From TMED14 sp002378565 (lineage in GTDB: Bacteria; Bacteroidota; Bacteroidia; Flavobacteriales; Schleiferiaceae), in assembly GCA_943846715.1 (NCBI GenBank), contig OX044356.1, forward strand, positions 682,001 through 746,000: a stretch of 64,000 nucleotides of DNA. The letters are read 5' to 3'. Shown in pieces: positions 44,248-50,624 of the stretch. Under the pieces are notes generated by a model that was given only the letters and a program-made list of their open reading frames with translations, did not search any database and was not told where the DNA came from. A program made the translations under genes and the position numbers. Position 1 is the stretch's first letter, and every line of letters starts with the position of its first letter.

Positions 44248-44290
44248 TAGCGAGAGGGAGAATTGAACTCCCGACCTCAGGGTTATGAAT
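44248..44290 (-). pseudogene. tRNA-Met 3' fragment (displaced half)
   Basis: 43 bases of the tRNA from the anticodon loop to the discriminator base; the 5' half is missing, so it cannot fold into a tRNA. It is the original 3' end, pushed away by insertion. Confidence 0.9.
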
Positions 44291-44350
44291 GAAGTGGTCA
44301 TTCTCTGTAACTGTCTATTAATCAAACCTTAATGGAGTTTATTATTTGCT

Positions 44351-44376
44351 GGTGGCACAAATTGGTGTCAAAATGG
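44351..44376 (+). promoter_or_regulatory. Tandem 13-bp repeat, putative integrase arm site (left)
   Basis: GGTGGCACAAATT followed directly by GGTGTCAAAATGG. A close relative occurs at 49799-49825 near the right att. Direct repeats near att sites are typical arm-type binding sites of tyrosine recombinases. The second repeat runs into the integrase start codon. Confidence 0.55.
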
Positions 44377-45479
44377 ATAAAATTCCAAAGGTTTATTTAA
44401 GGAGAAGAAGTGATGGCAGGTGTTATGTTGAGTTAAATTCTGAGGGCAACAGATACCGATTTACCAATGGTAATTCTATTGGGGTAAATATTCAGCCTAA
44501 CAAACTTTATGGTGAATTGAGATCAAGTTATGCAGAGGAGTTGTTTTTAGAGTTTAAAAAGGCTCTAAGAAAGGGGTGGAGGCCTATTAAATCAGTTCCA
44601 GAAAAGACCGAAGCATTAATGGTTGTTGATTTGTTTGAAGAGTCTCTAAAAAGAAAGTTAAATAGCACATATAGTGAACTTTACAAGCGTGACTTAAAGT
44701 ATTCAGTGAAACAATTGAAGAGGGTTTTTAGTGATTTGGGATGGTCTGGATTGGTGATAGAATCATTTGATAAGTCAAAATCTGAACTTCTTTTGAATAC
44801 AGTAAGTACATCTCAAAGGGTTCAACACAATTACAAGACGCACTATTCCGCTTTGTTTGCTCATATTTCAGATAAATACAAAGCAGTTAATCCATTTAAA
44901 GATATTCATTTCCAAAAACAACCTGAACGATTACACAAACCAATCAAGAGAGTTGAGGATGTCTTAAACGAGGTTAGGGGGGTGAGTAAAGAGTTACATC
45001 TATGTTGCTTGTTAGCCTATGGTTGCCTACTAAGGCCTCATAGAGAAATACGGTTGCTGACTTGGGGTGATATTTCAGAGGACTTTAGCCAAGTCTCTTT
45101 GGGAGGTAATCAAAACAAGGGTAAGCGCAATAGGATTGTGCCCGTTGGCACATACATAAAGCCCTATTTAAAGCCGTTTAAGGGGTCTTCGGCTATAAGT
45201 GAGGATAATGTCTTCACAGGAAGAAAAGAGCCTTACAATCCTGATTACTTCAAGACGCTATGGAGTAGATATAAAAGGAAGTCTATACTGTTAGAGAAAG
45301 ACCAGACACTCTACTCTTTCAGGCACTCAGGGGCTATAGACATCTTCAAGAGGACAGGCTCTATAACCAAGCTACAGAAAGCTATGGGACACTCATCTAT
45401 CAATGTATCTCTAACCTACTTGAGGGGCCTTGAGGTAGCTGAATTGAATGAGGAGGATATGCCTATCTTAGGAAGATGA
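44373..45479 (+). CDS. Tyrosine recombinase/integrase
   Basis: 368 residues from the ATG at 44373 (a TTG 27 bases upstream is possible). An N-terminal arm-binding part precedes a core-binding helical domain (VVDLFEESLKRKLN...YKTHYSALFAHI) and the catalytic domain: Arg in CLLRPHREIRLLTW, Lys in NKGKRNRIVPV, YSFRHSGA (the usual His three residues before the Arg is Tyr), His in KAMGHSS, and nucleophile Tyr in LTYLRG. It probably recombines at the tRNA-Met anticodon loop. The stop overlaps the next start (ATGA). Four decayed copies of its end lie downstream and one upstream outside the repeats. Confidence 0.93.
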   Translation: MDKIPKVYLRRRSDGRCYVELNSEGNRYRFTNGNSIGVNIQPNKLYGELRSSYAEELFLEFKKALRKGWRPIKSVPEKTEALMVVDLFEESLKRKLNSTYSELYKRDLKYSVKQLKRVFSDLGWSGLVIESFDKSKSELLLNTVSTSQRVQHNYKTHYSALFAHISDKYKAVNPFKDIHFQKQPERLHKPIKRVEDVLNEVRGVSKELHLCCLLAYGCLLRPHREIRLLTWGDISEDFSQVSLGGNQNKGKRNRIVPVGTYIKPYLKPFKGSSAISEDNVFTGRKEPYNPDYFKTLWSRYKRKSILLEKDQTLYSFRHSGAIDIFKRTGSITKLQKAMGHSSINVSLTYLRGLEVAELNEEDMPILGR

Positions 45480-45925
45480 GGAGAATTAACCCTGGTTTTT
45501 CGTTTACGTTTAGTTTTATTTTTGGAGCAATTTCGGCATTTGCTGGATTAACTTTTCGTGGGCCAGAAGGAACAGACTGGGAATATTTATATGTCTACAC
45601 GGGATTAGGCGGTTTTATTGGTGGCTATCTTGTCTCAAGCTGGCTCATAGTAAAACCTAATAATTATAATATCTCAAGATTAATAATCAGTGGTTTTATA
45701 ATTGGATTTGTAAGTCCTTACACTTCTTGGTTAATTGCTGCAGGTTTTCATTCCGAATTCGATAATGAAACTGTTGTGACATTTCTTGAAAGTTTTATAG
45801 AGATGATTTTGACTCCAGCTGGTTTTGCTTTTCTGAATCTTTTCTTTTTTGGATGGCTAATAATTCCTCTTGCTATCGGTACTCTTTTCTTTACAAAGAC
45901 AATACTAAAGCCAAGAAGTCTCTGA
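45476..45925 (+). CDS. Four-helix membrane protein, integrase-coupled cargo
   Basis: 149 residues. The ATG overlaps the integrase stop. Membrane segments: FSFTFSFIFGAISAFAGLTF, LGGFIGGYLVSSWLIV, LIISGFIIGFVSPYTSWLIAA, FAFLNLFFFGWLIIPLAIGTLFF. No family is recognised. Its last codons and stop lie within integrase tail B in another frame, so its original C-terminus may have been altered by the event that placed tail B there. Confidence 0.7.
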   Translation: MRRINPGFSFTFSFIFGAISAFAGLTFRGPEGTDWEYLYVYTGLGGFIGGYLVSSWLIVKPNNYNISRLIISGFIIGFVSPYTSWLIAAGFHSEFDNETVVTFLESFIEMILTPAGFAFLNLFFFGWLIIPLAIGTLFFTKTILKPRSL

Positions 45926-45962
45926 TCTGAAAGAAGAGAATATGATTATCTTCGGTAGGTGA
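45912..45962 (+). pseudogene. Integrase tail B, overlapping cargo start
   Basis: In the frame from 45912 the DNA reads QEVSDLKEENMIIFGR then TGA; the intact integrase ends LEVAELNEEDMPILGR then TGA. 10 of 16 residues agree, and the stop is at the same place. The stop (45960-45962) overlaps the GTG start of the following lipoprotein, exactly as the real integrase stop overlaps its cargo. No integrase body precedes it. Confidence 0.75.
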
Positions 45963-47062
45963 AAAATTTCGTTTTACTCTTCTCACTATTGCTTTTGAGT
46001 GTTCATTTAACTTCTTGTAATCAAGGGGATAGAGTAGAGGATGGTCCATTTTATTTAGCGGAAAACGGAATCACTATAAAGGCAAAGGATTCTGTTCTTG
46101 TTGGGACTCAGGCTATGTTCAAGGGGGTGACTTATACTTTGGTTAATGATAGCTTAATACAAGAGATTAAAGGTCAGGGTTGGAATGATAATTCTTTTAT
46201 CAATGACTCCTGTCAAATAGTTACATCATTAGTGACGGATATGTCTCTTTTGTTTTATTTCGCAAGTTCATTCAATCAAGATATTGGGAATTGGGATGTG
46301 AGCAATGTGACCAATATGCGTAGGATGTTCATTTATGCTGGTTCATTTAATCAAGACATCGGTAGTTGGGACGTTAGTAATGTGACGAATATGGGGAGTA
46401 TGTTCAATGTCGCAAGTTCATTCAATCAAGACATTGGGAATTGGGATGTGAGCAATGTGACTAATATGGATTTTATGTTCTATGGAGCTGGTTCATTCAA
46501 TCAAGATATTGGCAGTTGGAATGTGAGTAACAATGAAGGAAGAAGTACAACTTATGATTCTTTATCATATCAAATAATAACTACTCCCTGGAGTGAAATA
46601 TCAGGATTTGACGAGGCGATGGGTTCAGAAATAAAATATTCAAAGGATGGCCAATCGTTTCAATTTGTCGGGGATGTCAATGATGAATTTGAATTTGCAG
46701 GATTAGTTCAGAATTTTATAATTCTTACTTATGGAGGTATGAGTTCAGCAGAATCGAGTGACCCTTTCTGGATTTTTGATTTAGAAAATAAAAAATATGT
46801 TTTTCGAGGCAATTTAATTGGGGGGCTTAGAATAGTTAACTCTAAAATTGAGTATGTCCAAGTAGTTTATAATCCATATGAATCTTATGACTCAACATTC
46901 ATTAAAAAGGTTTCTAACTGGTTGCCCAAATGTTCAGAAGAAATAGAAAAATTACGAATTGAATATCCTGGAAGTATTGGGTATACGGAAAAAATTATTT
47001 TTGACGTCTCTACTCTAAAGTCAGAAGGGACAGGTGTTTACGAATGCCAATATTTTCAATAA
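45959..47062 (+). CDS. Lipoprotein with BspA-like (DUF285) repeats
   Basis: 367 residues from a GTG start that overlaps the stop of integrase tail B. The signal ends in the lipobox LTSC (Cys about 20). Residues about 80-195 hold 3.5 repeats of 25 residues (FNQDIGNWDVSNVTNM...F), the leucine-rich-like BspA/DUF285 type found in surface proteins. The fourth unit breaks off after WNVSN, and an unrelated, partly acidic C-terminal region of about 170 residues follows. The abrupt switch suggests a fusion of two proteins. Probably surface-exposed. Confidence 0.75.
   Translation: MKNFVLLFSLLLLSVHLTSCNQGDRVEDGPFYLAENGITIKAKDSVLVGTQAMFKGVTYTLVNDSLIQEIKGQGWNDNSFINDSCQIVTSLVTDMSLLFYFASSFNQDIGNWDVSNVTNMRRMFIYAGSFNQDIGSWDVSNVTNMGSMFNVASSFNQDIGNWDVSNVTNMDFMFYGAGSFNQDIGSWNVSNNEGRSTTYDSLSYQIITTPWSEISGFDEAMGSEIKYSKDGQSFQFVGDVNDEFEFAGLVQNFIILTYGGMSSAESSDPFWIFDLENKKYVFRGNLIGGLRIVNSKIEYVQVVYNPYESYDSTFIKKVSNWLPKCSEEIEKLRIEYPGSIGYTEKIIFDVSTLKSEGTGVYECQYFQ
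46271..46532 (+). repeat. 75-bp coding repeats (DUF285)
   Basis: Units begin at 46271, 46346, 46421 and 46496, exactly 75 bases apart, the last truncated after about 36 bases. Adjacent units are highly similar at DNA level. Confidence 0.9.
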
Positions 47063-47073
47063 TGATTTTATAA

Positions 47074-47127
47074 TGCTTTTTTAAAGGCTTAGAAGTCTCT
47101 GATTTGAAAGAAGAGGAAATCTGTTGC
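47074..47127 (+). pseudogene. Integrase tail C
   Basis: Frame from 47074 reads CFFKGLEVSDLKEEEICC; compare TYLRGLEVAELNEEDMP in the intact integrase. The 25 bases at 47091-47115 differ from tail B by a single base, so B and C share a recent ancestor. It follows the DUF285 lipoprotein by 11 bases. Confidence 0.65.
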
Positions 47128-47143
47128 CTACACCAGAGCAGCC

Positions 47144-47204
47144 TCTCTAACGACACTTCAGCAGGTGATGGGTTAAAGTCTCCTTGACTTACCTCAGGGG
47201 CTTA
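47144..47204 (+). pseudogene. Integrase tail D
   Basis: Reads SLTTLQQVMG, then a deletion of roughly 11-12 bases with a frame change, then VSLTYLRGL. Compare SITKLQKAMGHSS and VSLTYLRGL in the intact integrase; the nucleophile Tyr region is identical in peptide. It ends exactly in the stop codon of the opposite-strand galactanase gene, marking a recombination joint. Confidence 0.75.
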
Positions 47205-48272
47205 AAATTCACTCAATACAGGTAAGGCTTTATTGTCAAAGTCAAATACTGCTTGATTTTCCCAAGGGGAGGCATCTGTGGATTGGTTTCCTTTCCAAGC
47301 AATTAATTCGGCCCCCCAATAACAAAACCCTATCCCATTCTCAACTTCTTTGGTTAGTGTCTTAATTTGACGGATAAATTTTCTCTGACCTTCAATTGTT
47401 GCTGGGTATTCAGGTAAAATGAGTTGTTCATTTCCACCAACAATGTTATTTGTCCAATCATTCCATTGGAGTGTAAAAGGGTAGGCAGTTTCAGCAATCA
47501 GGACTTCCTTATTATGTGTTTCACTTAAATACTGCATTTTAATTTTGAGGTCATTTAAAGATTTCCCGTGCCATATTGGATAATATGATAAGCCAATAAT
47601 ATCATAATCTAAAACCCCCACTTGATTAAAAAACCAATCAGAGCCATTAATGCCGGCAAAATGTAAAATTATTTTAGAATCATTTGAATTTGCTCTTACT
47701 GCTGTAATTCCCATATTCAATAATTCTTTAAATTGCTGAAAATTATTTGAAATATGCCCATATGGATGAAGAAAACCGTGATTAATCTCATTACCAATCT
47801 GAACATAATCAGGCTGTAATTCGGTCATAATTTTTTCGGTGTAGTTATACACGCTGTCTTTTAATTGACTAAAGCTTATTCCTTGCCATTGCAATGGAGT
47901 TTCTTGATGAGCAGGGTCTGCCCAAGTATCCGAATAATGAAGAGTTAACCAAGTTTTAAAACCATTAGCTTTTAAGGTTTGAGAAAACAGTTTTACTTCA
48001 TTAAATCCAGAGTGTTCATTAATCGGGTTTACCCAAAGCCTCAATCTAACAGTGTTTACTCCACTTTCCTTGAGTATGTTTAGAAAATTGTTCTGATTCC
48101 CACTGTTATCATAGAATATTGGATTTGAAATGGATATTTCAGGGTATCTTGAAATATCAACCGCAGAAATAAAGTTTAAATTTCCATTTTCTGGAATAAG
48201 TCCATTTGCATCATCTTTATTACAAGAAATGAAAAGCAAAAAAAATATTAATATTTGAATTATCCTATTCAT
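47202..48272 (-). CDS. GH53 arabinogalactan endo-beta-1,4-galactanase lipoprotein
   Basis: 356 residues. The lipoprotein signal ends LFISC (Cys about 17). GH53 features: FISAVDISRYPEI, VNTVRLRLWVNP, TLHYSDTWADPAHQ, acid/base Glu in QIGNEINHG, GLSYYPIWHG, nucleophile Glu in LIAETAYPFT. It cleaves beta-1,4-galactan from plant or algal polysaccharide. Bacteroidota normally keep such enzymes in PUL operons with SusC/SusD; none is here, so it is a lone cargo. It is the only GH gene in the window and is flanked by integrase tails D and E. Confidence 0.92.
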   Translation of the reverse strand: MNRIIQILIFFLLFISCNKDDANGLIPENGNLNFISAVDISRYPEISISNPIFYDNSGNQNNFLNILKESGVNTVRLRLWVNPINEHSGFNEVKLFSQTLKANGFKTWLTLHYSDTWADPAHQETPLQWQGISFSQLKDSVYNYTEKIMTELQPDYVQIGNEINHGFLHPYGHISNNFQQFKELLNMGITAVRANSNDSKIILHFAGINGSDWFFNQVGVLDYDIIGLSYYPIWHGKSLNDLKIKMQYLSETHNKEVLIAETAYPFTLQWNDWTNNIVGGNEQLILPEYPATIEGQRKFIRQIKTLTKEVENGIGFCYWGAELIAWKGNQSTDASPWENQAVFDFDNKALPVLSEF

Positions 48273-48427
48273 TATTAAATTTCTGGCAACTGGTTATATG
48301 GAGAACAAGCCTACTGTTTATAGGTCTATGTTTCCGGATAACAGGAACTTTTGTTCTCGTTTAAGTTATACCTGCAATTTACAAATTTAGGTTTTACCTA
48401 AACTATCTATAATCCCAACAGTAAACG

Positions 48428-48514
48428 TCTGCTGTTAAAGTCTCCTTGACTTACCATAGGGGTCTTGAGGTAGCCGAGTTGAAGGAGGAGGATATGCCTA
48501 CCTTGGGACTATGA
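48428..48514 (+). pseudogene. Integrase tail E, overlapping cargo start
   Basis: Frame from 48437 reads KVSLTYHRGLEVAELKEED then MPTLGL and TGA; 20 of 24 positions agree with the intact integrase end from VSLTY onward. The preceding codons (TSAV at 48425-48436) still resemble HSSI. The stop overlaps the ATG of the MORN lipoprotein (ATGA). It is the best preserved tail. Confidence 0.85.
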
Positions 48515-48894
48515 AGAAACTATTGTCAATATTATTGTTGAGTATCTCCCTAATTGGTTGCTCCAAGTTGAGTAAATCATTCTATAATGGATTTAATAAG
48601 CTGGCTTCTGTTGTGACTCTTGAAGAAAGGGTGCTATATGATGAGTTAACTGATAAAGGAACAGAAGGAAAACCAATAATGTACTTTGAAGGTGCCTTGT
48701 TTAATGGTGTGTGCTTTGGTGTTTACGCAGATGGTCAACTGGAATTCGAACACAGGTTCAAGGATGGTAAAGAGGATGGGATATATAAATATTATGATAG
48801 AAATGGTCAATTGAGATTCGAAGCCAATTACAAGGATGGTGAACGTGATGGATTATCTAAAACTTGGGATGAAAATGGTCAAAGAACATATTAG
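48511..48894 (+). CDS. MORN-like repeat lipoprotein
   Basis: 127 residues. Signal with lipobox LIGC (Cys about 17). The C-terminal half has toxin-antitoxin-YwqK-type MORN variants: YADGQLEFEHRFKDGKEDGI, YDRNGQLRFEANYKDGERDG, WDENGQRTY. Such proteins are common surface or periplasmic proteins in Bacteroidota; the antitoxin label sometimes used is not supported by context. The start overlaps the stop of integrase tail E. Confidence 0.78.
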   Translation: MKKLLSILLLSISLIGCSKLSKSFYNGFNKLASVVTLEERVLYDELTDKGTEGKPIMYFEGALFNGVCFGVYADGQLEFEHRFKDGKEDGIYKYYDRNGQLRFEANYKDGERDGLSKTWDENGQRTY

Positions 48895-49044
48895 ACCGTT
48901 CATCAATGCATTCTCTAAGTAGTTAGTCTATCTATAATCTCTACTGACAATTATTTGAATCTAAGTATTCTAATCCCTCTATAAATAACGACACCATCGT
49001 ACAACACAGGTCTGCTGTAGCTATCTATTATGGCTTGTCTTGGG

Positions 49045-49338
49045 TTAGTTCTTTTTAATAGCACTGTGTAATTCCTTATCTGAGTAATCGCTTAACCTGT
49101 CTATGATCTCTACAGTAATACTTTGTTCTTCTTGTGGCTCTTCAGATTGAGCCTTTGTAATGATATAGGGAAGCCCCAGTTGTATCAGTTTTAGCTTTTC
49201 AGACTTAGTCATAGTATCTAAGTCCAATGAGTCAATCGTTTCAGTTATTAATAAAGACAGTTGTTCTTTAATCTTACTGCTTAATTTGTTTGGAGTCCCC
49301 TTGGTGCGTCCTCCAAACTTTTTACCTGACGTATTCAT
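49045..49338 (-). CDS. Small AT-hook-like DNA-binding protein
   Basis: 97 residues. The N-terminal FGGRTKGTPNKLSSKIKEQ resembles the GGRPKGTxNK segment found in small phage and island proteins and recalls an AT-hook. The rest is helical and acidic (LGLPYIITKAQSEEPQEEQ), with no known domain. It may be the island's regulator or excision accessory protein (inference). Two near-identical small hairpins lie directly upstream of its start. Confidence 0.6.
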   Translation of the reverse strand: MNTSGKKFGGRTKGTPNKLSSKIKEQLSLLITETIDSLDLDTMTKSEKLKLIQLGLPYIITKAQSEEPQEEQSITVEIIDRLSDYSDKELHSAIKKN

Positions 49339-49367
49339 ACTAATACAAACTACTTATTACAAACAAC

Positions 49368-49423
49368 TGCCCGAAGGGCACATTACACACATACCACTTC
49401 CCAAACAACTGCCCGCAAGGGCA
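49368..49423. repeat. Two near-identical small hairpins
   Basis: TGCCCGAAGGGCA (49368-49380) and TGCCCGCAAGGGCA (49410-49423), each preceded by AAACAAC, 30-90 bases upstream of the AT-hook-like gene. Possible operator pair or RNA stem-loops. Confidence 0.55.
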
Positions 49424-49798
49424 CTTTCATTAATTATTTCCCATACCTCATCTAAAAAAGATATTACTCTCTTTACACGAGGCCACCCCCATCAGAATCA
49501 AGACAGAAAACCCATTCATACGGTGTCGATTACTACTGACACGGGAAAAACTGCCGCCCAAACCCACACAGGCGCTCTATCCGAGTTTACAACGTCAAGC
49601 CACCGAGGGAGTTAGATGGTTCATTGTAGAAAATTTCTTGGTTTTCTAAACGCCTTTTAGATTAATGCCTATGAGCCAAGTTTAGCATCTCATATATATA
49701 TATATATAACGGAAATTCAATTTGATTTTGTGAATTCAATTGAAATAAATATCTCTCGAGAGGTCTATGTCAGGCTGACAAAGCGTCATTATCCTAAT

Positions 49799-49825
49799 GG
49801 TGGCAGAAATTGGTGACAGAAATGG
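49799..49825 (+). promoter_or_regulatory. Tandem 13-bp repeat, putative integrase arm site (right)
   Basis: GGTGGCAGAAATT followed by GGTGACAGAAATGG, same orientation and spacing as 44351-44376, 135 bases from the right att repeat. Alternatively it is the leftover 5' edge of another integrase gene, since the left copy abuts an integrase start codon. Confidence 0.55.
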
Positions 49826-49960
49826 GGTTGATTCTTTGTTTTTATAGGATTACTTTAGAATTTAATTAATCAGTCATTAGCTGGTGTAATGAGTTCTTTT
49901 AAATTGATAAGTAGATAAGCGCAGGTAGGTTTTCGACAATTAAGTCGCTGTAAATGAACG

Positions 49961-50069
49961 TATTGTCAAAACCAAAACTTCATAACCTCGCAGCAAAAAA
50001 CCCCTCAGAATCAACTGAAGGGCTTGTAGCGAGAGGGAGAATTGAACTCCCGACCTCAGGGTTATGAAT
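49961..50069. repeat. Right att copy (109-bp perfect direct repeat)
   Basis: Contains the tRNA-Met terminator and 3' part up to the anticodon loop; continues into the intact 5' half of the tRNA. Confidence 0.93.
49995..50022 (-). terminator. tRNA-Met terminator
   Basis: Minus strand: CCCTTCAG, loop TTGATT, CTGAGGGG, then six Ts, starting 5 bases after the tRNA 3' end. It lies within the att repeat, so the element re-supplies both tRNA end and terminator on insertion. Confidence 0.85.
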
Positions 50070-50100
50070 CCTGCGCTCTAACCATCTGAGCTACCTCGCC
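50027..50100 (-). tRNA. tRNA-Met (anticodon CAT)
   Basis: 74 bases: acceptor GGCGAGG with TCTCGCT (two G-T wobbles), D arm GCTC...GAGC, anticodon loop TTCATAA, T arm GGGAG TTCAATT CTCCC, discriminator A, no encoded CCA. The last pair of the anticodon stem (A31 with C39) is a mismatch in both copies. Elongator Met is most likely; tRNA-Ile with a modified CAT anticodon cannot be ruled out. It serves as the integration site of the island. Confidence 0.93.
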
Positions 50101-50237
50101 ATTTTAGAGGCGCGAAATTACACATCAAGGGGAGCCCAAGCAAGGAATGTTTGGATTAAATGTGATAATAACTTAATCATGCCAATATTTGGCTAAGTCA
50201 ATCATTCAACTATATTGCGATTGTAATAATTGTTTGT

Positions 50238-50624
50238 ATGTCAGATCGCGAAATCATTGACCTTGAATTCCCCGTACGTAGCTCAGAGCATATTCTCTTT
50301 AGCTGCTTATCAACCCCCAGCGGATTATCTGAGTGGTTTTGTGATGATGTAAATTCACGTGGCGAAACGTTTTCTTTCTTTTGGGATGGCTCAGAAGAGG
50401 TTGCTAAACTTGTCAAGTCTAAGAAAAACACTTTCATCCAATTCAAGTGGGAAAGTGATGAAGGGCCAAGTGGCTTTTCCTTTGAGTTCCGAATTGAAAC
50501 GGATGAATTGACCGGGGACACCTTGTTGCGTGTCACCGATCATGTAGAGTGCGATGAAGTGGAGGAGATGAAGCTTCTTTGGACAAGCCAAGTTGCGTCC
50601 TTGCTGAGGCATATCGGTGGTTAA
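50238..50624 (+). CDS. START-like/AHSA1-type domain protein
   Basis: 128 residues. One helix-grip fold domain: an N-terminal strand (IDLEFPVRSSEHILFSCLSTPSGLSEWF) followed by strands around FSFFWDGSEEVAKLV, TFIQFKWES, GDTLLRVTDHVE, and a C-terminal helix. Bacteroidota carry such a conserved protein of this size; ligand and function unknown. It overlaps the PAP2 phosphatase gene by 8 bases. Confidence 0.85.
   Translation: MSDREIIDLEFPVRSSEHILFSCLSTPSGLSEWFCDDVNSRGETFSFFWDGSEEVAKLVKSKKNTFIQFKWESDEGPSGFSFEFRIETDELTGDTLLRVTDHVECDEVEEMKLLWTSQVASLLRHIGG

Larger units (their letters stand above)
44182..44290. repeat. Left att copy (109-bp perfect direct repeat)
   Basis: Identical in all 109 bases to 49961-50069. 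It contains the tRNA-Met 3' part and the terminator. The identity stops within the anticodon loop, the usual tyrosine-recombinase crossover site; beyond it the left copy runs into GAAGTGG and the right copy into the rest of the tRNA. Confidence 0.93.
49339..49960. other. 620-base non-coding right end of the island
   Basis: No credible gene; the plus-strand frame at 49286-49615 is antisense-like and low-complexity. It holds two small hairpins (49368-49380, 49410-49423), an inverted pair GTGTC/GACAC near 49521-49541, an AT dinucleotide tract (49692-49708), a CTCTCGAGAG palindrome near 49752, and the right putative arm site (49799). This layout suits a recombination and regulatory end. Confidence 0.55.
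44182..50069. mobile_element. Integrated element at tRNA-Met, tyrosine-recombinase type
   Basis: Bounded by perfect 109-bp direct repeats that contain the tRNA 3' part and terminator. It contains one intact integrase near the left end, a membrane protein, two lipoproteins, a galactanase lipoprotein and an AT-hook-like protein, plus four decayed integrase tails. Base composition is clearly more AT-rich than the flanks. I find no replication, conjugation, capsid or terminase genes, so it is a small non-conjugative island. It may be a collapsed series of related modules rather than one unit. Confidence 0.85.

Noticed and set aside
44248..44290. Second tRNA-Met gene
   Set aside because: Only the 3' 43 bases match; the acceptor, D arm and half the anticodon stem are missing.
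46271..46532. Regular 75-bp repeats as a CRISPR array
   Set aside because: They are contiguous coding repeats without spacers and translate to the DUF285 motif in one frame.
48511..48894. Toxin-antitoxin module (YwqK antitoxin label)
   Set aside because: Only MORN repeats and a lipoprotein signal; no toxin partner next to it.
49286..49615. 109-aa plus-strand ORF
   Set aside because: It starts antisense inside the AT-hook-like gene and runs through hairpins and low-complexity sequence; no protein-like pattern.
44182..50069. Prophage or conjugative element
   Set aside because: No capsid, tail, terminase, replication, relaxase or tra genes are present.
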